64,000 bases of DNA from Rhizobium sp. R635 (GCF_002211285.1 NZ_LOKX01000007.1:79530-143529); one strand, 5' to 3'; positions 43,122 to 52,340 are shown, counted from the stretch's first letter. Notes: generated by a model not told the origin, from the sequence alone. Translations and numbers: made by a program.

Positions 43122-44711
43122 CTAGGCGTCCAGCCAGACGCGGGTTGCGACGTAGCCGTTCGACATGTCGTTGCCGATGTCGTGGACGTAACCCTTCACC
43201 TGCTTGGTGGAGGCGTTCACGAAATCGTTGAACATCGGCAGGATCACGCCGCCCTCGTCGCGCACCATCATCGCCATGGCGCGGTACATGTCCTTGCGCT
43301 TGGCTTCGTCAAGTTCGGAGCGGGCCTGCAGCAGCAGCTTGTCGAAGTCGGGGCGCTTGAACTTGGTGTCGTTCCAGTCCGCCGTCGAGAGATAGGCGGT
43401 GGAATACATCTGGTCCTGCGTCGGCCGGCCGCCCCAATAGGAGGTCGAGAAGGGCTGGACGTTCCAGACATTGGTCCAGTAGCCGTCGCCCGGTTCGCGC
43501 TTGACCTCGATCTCGATGCCGGCCTTCTTGCAGCTTTCCTGATAGAGCACGGCCGCATCGACACCGCCGGGGAAGGCGACTTCCGAGGTGCGCAGCAGCA
43601 CCGAGCCGCTATGGCCCGACTTCTTGTAATGGAAGGCCGCCTTGTCGGGATCGTACACACGCTGCTCGATGCCCTCTGGGAAGAGCGCATAGGTGCTGTT
43701 GATCGGGAAGTCGTTGCCGACCTTGCCGTAGCCGCCGAGGATCTTCTGCACCATGGTCTCGCGGTCCATGGCATATTTGAGCGCCAGGCGCAGGTCATTA
43801 TTGTCGAACGGCGCCTTGTCGCAATGCATGATGAAGACGTAATGGCCGCGGCCTGATGTCGAGAGGATCTCGACATTGGGCGCGCGCTTCAGCAGGTTGA
43901 CCGTCTTCGGGTCGACGCGGTTGATATAGTGCACCTGGCCTGATGACAGCGCCGCGATGCGGGCGGTGGCGTCGTTCATGCCGATGATCTCGATCGAATC
44001 GACATAACCGCGGTCGCTGCGCCAGTCGTCCTTGTTCTTCTCGAAAGTGGCGCGGACGCCGGCCTCGAAGCTCGTCAGCTTGTACGGGCCGGTGCCGATC
44101 GAGGCCAGCGGATCGTCGACGCCGCCGTTCGGCTGGATGACCAGATGGTAGTCCGACAGCAGCAACGGCATGTCGGCATTGCCTTCGCTGAGTGTCAGCA
44201 CGAGGTTGCCGCCGTCGGCCTTGATCTCCTTGATCGAGCCGAGAACACCGAGCGCACCGGATTCCGACTTCGCATCGGTATGGCGCTTCAGCGTCGCGAC
44301 GACGTCGTCGATCGTCAGTTCCTTGCCGTCGTGGAACTTGACGCCCTTGCGGATCTTGAAGGTCCAGGTGACGGCATCCTTCGACGGCTCCCAGGATTCG
44401 GCGAGCGCCGGCACGGCGGCCCCCGTCAGCGGATCGGATTCGACCAGCATGTCACCCCAGCAGCGGCCGACGCAGAACATGAACTGCGACAGGAATTTTG
44501 CCGGGTCTTTGGAATCGGTAGCAGCGCCGCCTTCGAGGCCGAGCTTCAGGTGGCCGCCACGCTTCGGTTCGGCGGCTTCGGCGCTTTCGGTGAAGAGCTT
44601 GTCGGCAACGGCAAGTGTGATGCCGGCTGCCATGGCGCGTCCCATGAATTCGCGGCGGCTGAGCCCGCCCGCGGTGACGCGGCTTGCGAGATATTTGGTA
44701 TAGTCGTTCAT
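43122..44711 (-). CDS. dipeptide-type ABC substrate-binding protein (Tat-exported)
   Basis: A 529-residue SBP_bac_5 protein. The N terminus carries a twin-arginine signal (SRREFMGRAMAAGITLAV) cleaved after a SAEAAE region. The mature domain has the family core EPSKDAVTWTFKIRKGVKFHDGKELTIDDVVATLKRH and DPLASIGTGPYKLTSFE. Tat export suggests folding before secretion. The gene lies 116 bases after the crotonobetainyl-CoA hydratase-like gene on the same strand. Context makes a quaternary amine or its ester a candidate ligand, but family members bind many peptides and opines. Confidence 0.9.
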   Translation of the reverse strand: MNDYTKYLASRVTAGGLSRREFMGRAMAAGITLAVADKLFTESAEAAEPKRGGHLKLGLEGGAATDSKDPAKFLSQFMFCVGRCWGDMLVESDPLTGAAVPALAESWEPSKDAVTWTFKIRKGVKFHDGKELTIDDVVATLKRHTDAKSESGALGVLGSIKEIKADGGNLVLTLSEGNADMPLLLSDYHLVIQPNGGVDDPLASIGTGPYKLTSFEAGVRATFEKNKDDWRSDRGYVDSIEIIGMNDATARIAALSSGQVHYINRVDPKTVNLLKRAPNVEILSTSGRGHYVFIMHCDKAPFDNNDLRLALKYAMDRETMVQKILGGYGKVGNDFPINSTYALFPEGIEQRVYDPDKAAFHYKKSGHSGSVLLRTSEVAFPGGVDAAVLYQESCKKAGIEIEVKREPGDGYWTNVWNVQPFSTSYWGGRPTQDQMYSTAYLSTADWNDTKFKRPDFDKLLLQARSELDEAKRKDMYRAMAMMVRDEGGVILPMFNDFVNASTKQVKGYVHDIGNDMSNGYVATRVWLDA

Positions 44712-44827
44712 TCCCCAGTTCCTTCTTTGGTGCGTTGACAGAACTTCCGGGCAGGATCGCAGACGGTTTCCTCTCCGCCTCCGGTGCCCGCATCATGCGG
44801 GAAAATGCTGCGGTTGCCGCCGCCTCG

Positions 44828-45610
44828 TTACCGTCCTTTCCAAATGGGGCTTCGCTTCTCCGCGAAAGCCCGCACGCCTTCCAATTGGTCTTCGCTCGAA
44901 TAGAGCCTGTCGACTGTCGCAAACTGCCGTTTGGTGATCTTGTTCATGGCAGTCTGGAACGTCGAACCCTCTGCTTCGCGCACGATTTCCTTGATGGCCG
45001 CATAGACGAGCGGCGGCCCGCTTTCGAGCAGGCGGGCAAGCTCCCAGGCCCGTTCCATCAGCCGCTCGGCCGGCAGGATCTCGTTGACGAAACCCCAGCG
45101 ATGCGCCTCGTGAACGTCGAGCCAGCGGCCCGTCAGAAGCATGTCCATGGCGATGTGATAGGGAATGCGCTTCGGCAGCTTGATCGAAGCGGCATCGGCG
45201 ACCGTGCCCGAGCGGATTTCCGGCAGGGCGAAGGTCGCGTGCTCGGCGGCGATAATGAGATCGGTCGAAAGCGCGATCTCCAGCCCGCCGCCGCAACAGA
45301 TGCCGTTGACCGCACAAATGACCGGCTTGTTGAGGTCGCGCAGCTCCTGCAGCCCGCCGAAACCGCCGACGCCATAGTCGCCGTCGACGGCATCGCCAGC
45401 GGCGGCCGCCTTGAGGTCCCAGCCGGCACAGAAAAACTTTTCGCCGGCACCCGAGACGATGGCGACGCGCAAGGCCGGATCGTCACGGAAATCACGAAAG
45501 ATCAGTCCCATGGCGCGGCTGGTCGCAAGGTCGATGGCATTCGCCTTCGGTCGGTCGATGACGACTTCGAGCACTCCGCCCTCACGCCGTATGCGGATAT
45601 GGTCGGTCAA
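44828..45610 (-). CDS. caiD: enoyl-CoA hydratase family, crotonobetainyl-CoA hydratase-like
   Basis: A 260-residue crotonase. Oxyanion-hole segments are AGEKFFCAGWDLKAAAAG and NGICCGGGLEIALSTDLIIAAEHATFALPE (catalytic Glu region). GWDLKA and the PEIRSGTVADAA stretch resemble CaiD, which hydrates crotonobetainyl-CoA to L-carnitinyl-CoA. The start is TTG at 45610, seven bases after AGGAGG; it overlaps the synthetase stop as TTGA, an unusual coupling junction. Its presence with carnitine dehydrogenase supports a gamma-butyrobetaine/crotonobetaine route, though other hydratase substrates are possible. Confidence 0.8.
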   Translation of the reverse strand: MTDHIRIRREGGVLEVVIDRPKANAIDLATSRAMGLIFRDFRDDPALRVAIVSGAGEKFFCAGWDLKAAAAGDAVDGDYGVGGFGGLQELRDLNKPVICAVNGICCGGGLEIALSTDLIIAAEHATFALPEIRSGTVADAASIKLPKRIPYHIAMDMLLTGRWLDVHEAHRWGFVNEILPAERLMERAWELARLLESGPPLVYAAIKEIVREAEGSTFQTAMNKITKRQFATVDRLYSSEDQLEGVRAFAEKRSPIWKGR

Positions 45611-47670
45611 TTGGGTTGCCTCCTTCGCCGTATGAGAGCATCGACTGCGGCAACACCACGCCCTTCGGGAAGAACCATCAGGGGATTAAGGTCCAGTTCC
45701 TCCAGACGCACCGCATTCTTTACGACATATTCTGCCGTATATGCGACAGCATCGACCGCGGCTTCGAGATCGCCTTTCGGCTGCCCGCGATAGCCGCTGA
45801 TCAATTTTGCAATTTTGAGACGCGAAATCGCCGCGCGAATATCGGCTTTCGTCGCCGGAAGCGGCAGGATGACGGAATCTTCGAGCAGTTCGACGAAGAT
45901 TCCGCCCGCTCCCAATGTCAGCGACAATCCGAAGACCGGGTCGCGGCTGGCACCGACGATGAGTTCGGCGACCGGCGGATCGACCATCTTCTCGATGAGG
46001 TATCCGCCATTCGACGGCATTTTCGCCGCCGCGTTCAAGACGGCCTCACTATCTCTGAGATTGAGCGCGACGGCGCCGGCCTCGGTCTTGTGCGCAATGC
46101 CGAGACCCTTCAGCACGACGGGAAAACCGAGCCGCTCGGCCTGCTCGGCGGCTTCACTGGGAGAAAAAGCCTGCAGCCCCCGGGGAACGGGGAGGCCGCA
46201 GGCAGCAAGCTCCGTCTTCGCATCGGCTTCCGTCAGCGTCTCGATTTCGCCGTCCATGGACGGCACGTCGAGCAGCGGCAGGGGAGGCGGGCGATCCCAG
46301 ACCTTGCCAATACCGGCGGCGACTTCCGCCGCGATGATGGCTTCGTCGATGCCCGAAAAGGCGACGATGCCATTCGCCATCAGCCGCTCGGCGATCGGCT
46401 CGGGCATATTCTCGGGAAGGGTCGCGAGAAGGCCGGCCAGCGCGCCGGTGGCAGTGGCCGCTGCGATAACCGCGTCCGCCGTCATCGCCCATTCGGCCGC
46501 ATCGCAGCGGTCCCCGCGCGGAAAGTCGAGGACGACGAGGTTGAGGGCACAGCCGCCTTCGAACATGGCGGTGAAGGCCTCGGTCTGGCGTTCGAAATCG
46601 CCCCAGACGAAGGTGTGGTAGTCGAGTGGATTGGAAAGCGCCACCATCTCGCCGAGGACCCGCCGCAGACGCGGCAATTGCTGCGGCTCCAGCGCAGGGA
46701 ATTCGACATTACGGCCGACGGCGGCATCCGCCATCAGCGAAGCCTCGCCGCCGGAGCAACTCATGGATGAAATCGAATGGCTTGGCAGAGGGCCGGCCAC
46801 ATGCAGCAGCTTCAGAGTTTCCAGAAATGCCGGCAGGCTTTGGACACGGCCGATGCCGAGACGGGCGAGCACGGCATCCGCCACCGCATCGCTGCCGGCA
46901 AGCGAGGCGGTGTGCGAAACGGCCGCGTGTTTCGCCTGCTCGGACCTGCCGACCTTCAGCACGACGACCGGCTTCTTCGACCGGCGAGCAATCGCGGCAA
47001 GGCGTTCGAGGCCGGACAGATCGCCGAAACCTTCGACATGAAGGCCGACTGCCGTGATGCGCTGATCGTTGATCAATGCGCAGGCGACATCGGCAAGCGA
47101 CGTCTGCGCCTGGTTGCCCGCCGTAACCACATAGGCGATCGGCAGGCCGCGTGTCTGCATGGTCAGGTTGAGGGCAATATTGGACGACTGTGTGAGGATC
47201 GCGACGCCGCATTCGATGCGCTTCATGCCGTGCTGGTCGGGCCATAACAGCGCGCCATCGAGACCATTGATCAACCCGTAGCAGTTCGGCCCGAGGATCG
47301 GCATGTCGCCCGCCGCCTCCAAAAGGGCCTGCTGCAACTCGGCGCCGTCGGCAAGCTCCGCCGTCGCCTCGCTGAAACCCGATGCATAACAGACCGCTCC
47401 GCCGGCGCCAGCCCGCGAAAGGCTGCGCACGATCTCGACGGTGAGCGTCCTGTTGACACCGACGAAGGCGGCGTCCGGTGCCGAAGGCAAATCGGAGAGC
47501 GAGCGATAGCAGCGCCGCCCGAGCACTTCATCCAATTTGGGATGGACGGGCCAGATCTTGCCTGAAAAGCCCATGCGGTCGCATTGCTCGATCACCCTGC
47601 GCGCCTCGCGGCCGCCGAAGACGGCGATCGTTTGCGGTCTGAGCAGGCGGTCGAGCGGTCTTGAGGTCAT
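45607..47670 (-). CDS. acyl-CoA synthetase (ADP-forming, acetyl-CoA ligase-like), probable betaine-CoA ligase
   Basis: A 687-residue NDP-forming acyl-CoA synthetase. The N-terminal CoA-binding Rossmann domain starts RPQTIAVFGGREARRVIEQ. The succinyl-CoA-synthetase-like domains include AILTQSSNIALNLTMQTRGLP and AAVSHTASLAGSD, with a conserved phospho-His candidate in AVSHTAS. A C-terminal ATP-grasp domain (~480-687) has GFPVVLKGLGIAHKTEAGAV and ELDLNPLMV. The start at 47670 is four bases after the acyl-CoA dehydrogenase stop. In this operon it should activate gamma-butyrobetaine, crotonobetaine or carnitine as CoA thioesters. Confidence 0.85.
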   Translation of the reverse strand: MTSRPLDRLLRPQTIAVFGGREARRVIEQCDRMGFSGKIWPVHPKLDEVLGRRCYRSLSDLPSAPDAAFVGVNRTLTVEIVRSLSRAGAGGAVCYASGFSEATAELADGAELQQALLEAAGDMPILGPNCYGLINGLDGALLWPDQHGMKRIECGVAILTQSSNIALNLTMQTRGLPIAYVVTAGNQAQTSLADVACALINDQRITAVGLHVEGFGDLSGLERLAAIARRSKKPVVVLKVGRSEQAKHAAVSHTASLAGSDAVADAVLARLGIGRVQSLPAFLETLKLLHVAGPLPSHSISSMSCSGGEASLMADAAVGRNVEFPALEPQQLPRLRRVLGEMVALSNPLDYHTFVWGDFERQTEAFTAMFEGGCALNLVVLDFPRGDRCDAAEWAMTADAVIAAATATGALAGLLATLPENMPEPIAERLMANGIVAFSGIDEAIIAAEVAAGIGKVWDRPPPLPLLDVPSMDGEIETLTEADAKTELAACGLPVPRGLQAFSPSEAAEQAERLGFPVVLKGLGIAHKTEAGAVALNLRDSEAVLNAAAKMPSNGGYLIEKMVDPPVAELIVGASRDPVFGLSLTLGAGGIFVELLEDSVILPLPATKADIRAAISRLKIAKLISGYRGQPKGDLEAAVDAVAYTAEYVVKNAVRLEELDLNPLMVLPEGRGVAAVDALIRRRRQPN

Positions 47671-47674
47671 CGGC

Positions 47675-48835
47675 TCACGCTCCCAAGGGCCGAAGCAAAT
47701 CGCGGCTGATGATGTGCCGCTGGATTTCTGACGTGCCGTCCCAGATACGCTCGACGCGCGCATCGCGCCAGAAGCGGGCGAGCGGCAGGTCGTCCATCAG
47801 GCCCATGCCGCCATAGATCTGGATTGCCTCGTCGGTGACGCGGGCGAGCATTTCCGAGGCGTAGAGCTTGGCCGAGGCGATCTGCCGGTCAGCGGGACGG
47901 CCGGCATCGACCTGCCAGGCGGCGGCAAGCGTCAGCCAGTCGGCCGCATCGATCTCTGTGATCATATCGGCAAGCTTGAACGACACGCCCTGATTGGCGC
48001 CGATCGGCTTGCCGAACTGCTTGCGCTCGGCGGCATAGGGCAGGGCCATCTCGAAGACGCGCCGCGCCCGGCCGACGCAGGTCGCGGCAACCGTCAGCCG
48101 CGTGCCATAGAGCCATTGATTGGCGATATCGAAGCCGCGATGCACCTCGCCCAGCACCTGGGCTTCTGGAATGCGGCAATCTTCGAAACTGAGCGTCGAG
48201 TTGTGGTAGCCGCGATGCGAAACGGACTCGTAGCCCTTGAGGATTTCGAACCCGGGCGTACCGCGATCCACCAGGAAGGCGGTGATCTTCTTCTTGATGC
48301 CTTTCGGCGTTTCCTCCTCGCCGGTCGCGGCGAAGACGATGACGAAATCGGCGACGTCGGCATGCGAGATGAAATGCTTCGTGCCGTTCAGCACGAAGTC
48401 GCCGCCATCGCGGCGGGCGGCGCATTTCATGCCGCGCATATCGGAACCGGCATCCGGCTCGGTAATGGCGAGCGCATCGATCTTCTCGCCGCGCACCGCC
48501 GGCAGCAGGTAACGCTCACGCTGCTCGCCCTCGCAGGCCATCAGGATGCCGGAAGGCCGGCCGAAGAAAACCGTCAGCCCCAGCGAGCCGCGCCCGAGCT
48601 CCCGCTCGACCAGCGTGAAGGTGACATGGTCGAGGCCGGCGCCACCGACCTCGTCGGGGAAATTGCAGGCGTAGAAGCCGAGTTCGATGCATTTGCGCTG
48701 GATCTCGCGCCCGAGTTCCGGCGGTACGAAGCCGGTCCGCTCCACCTCGTTTTCATGCGGGTAGATTTCGGTTTCGACAAAGGCGCGAACCGTGTCGACG
48801 ATCATTTCCTGTTCTTCGCTGAGACCGAAATCCAT
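47675..48835 (-). CDS. acyl-CoA dehydrogenase, probable gamma-butyrobetainyl-CoA dehydrogenase
   Basis: A 386-residue FAD enzyme of normal length. It has an N-terminal helical domain (LSEEQEMIVDTVRAFVE), LAITEPDAGSDMRGMKCAARRDG in the middle, and C-terminal ERKQFGKPIGANQGVSFKLADM and QIYGGMGLMDDLPLARFWRDARVERIWDGTSEIQRHIISRDLL. GGAG lies seven bases before the ATG. It lies between carnitine dehydrogenase and the acyl-CoA synthetase. By context it oxidises gamma-butyrobetainyl-CoA to crotonobetainyl-CoA, as CaiA relatives do. The substrate is inference. Confidence 0.85.
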   Translation of the reverse strand: MDFGLSEEQEMIVDTVRAFVETEIYPHENEVERTGFVPPELGREIQRKCIELGFYACNFPDEVGGAGLDHVTFTLVERELGRGSLGLTVFFGRPSGILMACEGEQRERYLLPAVRGEKIDALAITEPDAGSDMRGMKCAARRDGGDFVLNGTKHFISHADVADFVIVFAATGEEETPKGIKKKITAFLVDRGTPGFEILKGYESVSHRGYHNSTLSFEDCRIPEAQVLGEVHRGFDIANQWLYGTRLTVAATCVGRARRVFEMALPYAAERKQFGKPIGANQGVSFKLADMITEIDAADWLTLAAAWQVDAGRPADRQIASAKLYASEMLARVTDEAIQIYGGMGLMDDLPLARFWRDARVERIWDGTSEIQRHIISRDLLRPLGA

Positions 48836-48845
48836 GCCGCTTCTC

Positions 48846-50336
48846 CTATCGCCTCTGGCCGACGTGACGACCGGCGCCTTCGGGCAGCGCCAATTCCGAA
48901 TGAGCCGCGGCGATTGCCTTGATCTTGTCGAGCACGACGGCCGGCGCCGGCACGGACTTGCCCGCCTTGCTGTCGACATGCAGCAGCATGTGCTCGGCGG
49001 TCGCGAGAGCTTCGCCCGTCGCCGTATCGTGCAGAGTGTGGAAGACATGCAGCCGTTTGTCGTCGGCGGCCAGAACCTGACAGGTCGAATGGATCGCCTG
49101 CCCGAGTTTGGCTTCGCCGAGATGGCGGATGTGGCTCTCAACCGTGTAATAGCTGTAGCCCGCCTCGACATAGGCGAGATCGACGCCGACGAGGCGCAGC
49201 AGCGCGTCCGAGGTATCGCCGAAAACCTGTAGGTAGCGGTGCTCGGTCATATGGCCGTTATAATCGACCCAGGCAGGGCTCACCTTGGTTTCGATCAACC
49301 TCAGAGGCTTCGACGAATCGGCCGGAACGGCCGGGCCGCCGCCCTGCGCCCAGAGCGATTGTTCGAAATCCTTCAGCAGCTTGCCGGCGCCCCAGCCCTT
49401 GCCGCCATCGCCGCCCTTGAGGGACTGGAGGATGCCGACGAGGTTTTCGTCGCGGATGCGTTCGAGCTCCCGGATCGAAAGGCCGGCCGCCTGTTCGTCG
49501 GATTGCCGGCCGATCTTTTCAATCAGCGCATCGTCGAGATCGACGACATCGGTAAGCTTGGTCCAGGGCCATGCGAGGCAGGGGCCGAACTGTGCGAGGA
49601 AGTGGCGCATGCCCGCTTCGCCGCCGGCGATGCGATAGGTCTGGAACAGGCCCATCTGCGCCCAGCGCAGGCCGAAGGAATAGCGGATGACATCGTCAAG
49701 GGTCTCGACGGTGCAGATGTCGTCGTGGATCAGCCAAAGGGCCTCGCGCCAGAGCGCTTCGAGCAGCCGGTCGCCGACGAAGGCCTCGATTTCCTTGGCG
49801 ATATGGACACCCTTCATGCCGATCGGCGGCAGCCTTTCCATCGCCGCCTGGATGGTTGCGGCCGAGGTCTTCTCACCGCCGACGATTTCGACGAGCGGCA
49901 GCAGATAGACCGGATTGTAGGGATGGGCGACGAAGAGGCGTTCGGGATGTTTCATGTCGCGCTGCAGATCGGTCGGCAGCAAGCCAGAGGTGGAAGAGCC
50001 GATCAGAGCGTCGGGACGCGCCGCGGCATCGATCTCGGTCAGCACGCCACGCTTGAGGTCGAGCCTTTCCGGCACGCTTTCCTGGATCCAGTCGGCGTCA
50101 GTGACGGCCTGCTGCAGCGTCTTGCGGAAACTCAGCCTGCCGCGCGGCGGCAGTGGTGCGCCGGTCAGCATGGCATAGGCTTTTTCGGCATTGGCGATCA
50201 CTTCGCCGACGATGCGGTCCGCCTCCGGATGCGGATCGAACACGTCAACATCGATGCCGGCCAGCAGGAAACGGGCGATCCATCCGCCGCCGATGACGCC
50301 GCCGCCGATACAGGCTGCCTTGCTGATCCCTGTCAT
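48846..50336 (-). CDS. lcdH: L-carnitine 3-dehydrogenase fused to a thioesterase domain
   Basis: A 496-residue bifunctional protein. Residues ~1-320 form a 3-hydroxyacyl-CoA-dehydrogenase-like carnitine dehydrogenase: NAD motif CIGGGVIGGGWIARFLLAG, SSTSGLLPTDL, HPYNPVYLLPLVEIVGG, and the C-terminal FGLRWAQMGLFQTYRIAGG. After a linker, residues ~345-475 form a hot-dog thioesterase with VDYNGHMTEHRYLQVFGDTSDALLRLVG. The fusion is known for rhizobial carnitine dehydrogenases, the thioesterase releasing glycine betaine from betainyl-CoA. It starts seven bases after the BKACE gene ends. It oxidises L-carnitine to 3-dehydrocarnitine. Confidence 0.92.
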   Translation of the reverse strand: MTGISKAACIGGGVIGGGWIARFLLAGIDVDVFDPHPEADRIVGEVIANAEKAYAMLTGAPLPPRGRLSFRKTLQQAVTDADWIQESVPERLDLKRGVLTEIDAAARPDALIGSSTSGLLPTDLQRDMKHPERLFVAHPYNPVYLLPLVEIVGGEKTSAATIQAAMERLPPIGMKGVHIAKEIEAFVGDRLLEALWREALWLIHDDICTVETLDDVIRYSFGLRWAQMGLFQTYRIAGGEAGMRHFLAQFGPCLAWPWTKLTDVVDLDDALIEKIGRQSDEQAAGLSIRELERIRDENLVGILQSLKGGDGGKGWGAGKLLKDFEQSLWAQGGGPAVPADSSKPLRLIETKVSPAWVDYNGHMTEHRYLQVFGDTSDALLRLVGVDLAYVEAGYSYYTVESHIRHLGEAKLGQAIHSTCQVLAADDKRLHVFHTLHDTATGEALATAEHMLLHVDSKAGKSVPAPAVVLDKIKAIAAAHSELALPEGAGRHVGQRR

Positions 50337-50343
50337 GCCACCC

Positions 50344-51246
50344 TCAGCGCTTCGTCAGTTTGAGTTTCTTGCGGACATCTTCCGGACCGATGATCCGCGC
50401 GCCCATGCCTTCCACCACCTGCACGGCCTTTTCGACAAGCTGCGCATTGGTGGCGAGCTGCCCCTTGCCGATGAAAAGATTGTCCTCCAGGCCGACGCGC
50501 ACGTTGCCGCCGGCCAGAACCGCCGCGGCCGGATAGGCCATGGCGTTGCGGCCGATCGAAAAGGCCGAGAAGGTCCAGCTGGCAGGCACGTTGTTGACCA
50601 TCGCCATGAAGGTGTTGAGATCGTCGGGCGCCCCCCATGGAATGCCCATGCAGAGCTGGATCAGCACCGGGTCTTCGATCAGCCCCTCCTCGGCGAGCTG
50701 CTTGGCGAACCAGAGATGGCCGGTGTCGAAGGCTTCGATCTCGGGCCGCACGCCGAGAGCCGTCATCTTGCTTGCCATCGCCCGCAGCATGGCCGGCGTG
50801 TTGGTCATGACATAGTCGCCGAGATTGAAGTTCATCGTACCGCAATCGAGCGTGCAGATCTCCGGCAGGCACTCGGCGACATGGCTGACGCGCTCGGTAG
50901 CACCCGCCATGTCGGTGCCCCTCGCATTGAGGGGAAGGGGGCTTTCGACATCGCCGAAGATCAGGTCCCCGCCCATGCCGGCGGTGAGATTGAGGACGAC
51001 GTCGATATCGGCCGAGCGGATGCGGTCGGTGACTTCCCTGTAGAGATCGTTGCGGCGGCTGGCCGCCCCTGTTTCCGGATCGCGGACATGGCAGTGAACA
51101 ACGGCCGCCCCAGCCTTGGCGGCGTCGATCGCGGAATCCGCGATCTGCTTGGGAGTAATGGGAACGTGGCTGGATCTGGAAACCGTATCGCCCGCACCGG
51201 TCACGGCGCAGGTGATGAAGACATCGCGGTTCATCGCTAGAGGCAT
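50344..51246 (-). CDS. BKACE family (DUF849) 3-dehydrocarnitine cleavage enzyme
   Basis: A 300-residue beta-keto acid cleavage enzyme. Zinc-binding and active-site segments are AGAAVVHCHVRDPETG, DVVLNLTAGMGG, EICTLDCGTMNFN, RPEIEAFDTGHL and VRVGLEDNLFI. These Zn enzymes condense a beta-keto acid with acetyl-CoA and split it; with 3-dehydrocarnitine the products are acetoacetate and betainyl-CoA. Immediate linkage to carnitine dehydrogenase and its thioesterase makes the substrate nearly certain. First gene of the operon, with GGGAGAA before the ATG and the CdhR-like regulator divergent. Confidence 0.92.
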   Translation of the reverse strand: MPLAMNRDVFITCAVTGAGDTVSRSSHVPITPKQIADSAIDAAKAGAAVVHCHVRDPETGAASRRNDLYREVTDRIRSADIDVVLNLTAGMGGDLIFGDVESPLPLNARGTDMAGATERVSHVAECLPEICTLDCGTMNFNLGDYVMTNTPAMLRAMASKMTALGVRPEIEAFDTGHLWFAKQLAEEGLIEDPVLIQLCMGIPWGAPDDLNTFMAMVNNVPASWTFSAFSIGRNAMAYPAAAVLAGGNVRVGLEDNLFIGKGQLATNAQLVEKAVQVVEGMGARIIGPEDVRKKLKLTKR

Positions 51247-51335
51247 TTTTGTTCTCCCGTCTTGTCTCCATTACGCGGCAGCACCGAAGAGGATGCTTTG
51301 CATTTTCAGAGGTCTTTGATACATTATCGGAACTC

Positions 51336-52340
51336 ATGGAGGTGGCCTTGCTGCAGCGATCGACGGAACGGCTCGATATCGACCTTCTTGTGCTGCCGGA
51401 TACGAACCTGATCCTGATCGCGTCGGTCATCGAGCCGCTGCGCGGCGCCAATCGCATCTCTGGCAGCGAGCTCTATCGCTGGCGGCTGCTGACGCCGGAC
51501 GGGGCGCCGATCCCGACCACCAGCCATATTGCCATTCCAGCCGAGGGAACCTTTCAGGTGACGACCGAGGATAGGCCGCTCTTCGTGCTTGCGAGCTACA
51601 ATTGGCACAGCAGCGCCACGCCGGCGCTCAAGATGCAGCTCTCCCAGTCAGCCCGTTACCGCACGATGATCGCCGGCATCGAGTCCGGCACATGGCTGCT
51701 CGCCGAAGCAAGCCTGCTCGATGGGCTGCCGGCGACCGTCCATTGGGAGGACTACGAGGATTTTGCGCTCGCCTATCCCGAAGTGCGGGCCGTCAAGGAT
51801 CGCTTCGTCATCGACAGCAAGCGGCTGACGACGTCAGGCTCGCTTCCGACCGTGGACCTGATGCTGGAGATCATCAGGCAGCGGCAGGGTTATTCGCTGG
51901 CGCTCGAAGTCAGCCGGCTGTTCCGCTACGAACAGCCCTCCTTTCATGCGGACGAACCGCTTTCCGCCGCCTCGGCGGGGCTCGGCATGCACGATCCCCG
52001 CGTGGCGCAGGCGGTGCGGCTGATGGAGGAACATATCGAGCAGCCCCTGATCCTGGCGCGGATCGCCCGCAGGGTCGGCATCAGCGCCCGGCATTTGCAG
52101 GACCTCTTCCAGCGGAGCATCGGCGCGCCGCCGCATGTGCATTATCTCGCGCTGCGCCTGAATGCGGCGCGCCGCAAGGTGATCGAGACGACGGCCTCCT
52201 TCGCCGACATCGCGGCGGCAACCGGCTTCAATTCGGCCTCGGCCTTTGCCAGAAGCTACCGGGCGAATTTTTCCGAGAGCCCGTCCGAAACCCGGCGCCG
52301 CCTGCGCCGCCGCGTCACGTCATCGGAGGCAGCGACGTAG
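51336..52340 (+). CDS. cdhR: AraC-family regulator with GATase1-like domain (CdhR-like)
   Basis: A 334-residue regulator. The N-terminal DJ-1/PfpI-like domain has LVLPDTNLILIASVIEPLRGANR and IESGTWLLAEASLLDGLPATVHWEDYEDF. The catalytic Cys of true amidotransferases is absent, as in the CdhR/GbdR/ArgR group. The C-terminal AraC double HTH has LARIARRVGISARHLQDLFQRSIG and FADIAAATGFNSASAFARSYRANF. It is divergent from the carnitine operon, so it is the likely carnitine-responsive activator. Starts are uncertain: ATG 51336, or TTG 51348 preceded by GGAGG. It overlaps the LysR gene tail-to-tail by 26 bases. Confidence 0.85.
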   Translation: MEVALLQRSTERLDIDLLVLPDTNLILIASVIEPLRGANRISGSELYRWRLLTPDGAPIPTTSHIAIPAEGTFQVTTEDRPLFVLASYNWHSSATPALKMQLSQSARYRTMIAGIESGTWLLAEASLLDGLPATVHWEDYEDFALAYPEVRAVKDRFVIDSKRLTTSGSLPTVDLMLEIIRQRQGYSLALEVSRLFRYEQPSFHADEPLSAASAGLGMHDPRVAQAVRLMEEHIEQPLILARIARRVGISARHLQDLFQRSIGAPPHVHYLALRLNAARRKVIETTASFADIAAATGFNSASAFARSYRANFSESPSETRRRLRRRVTSSEAAT

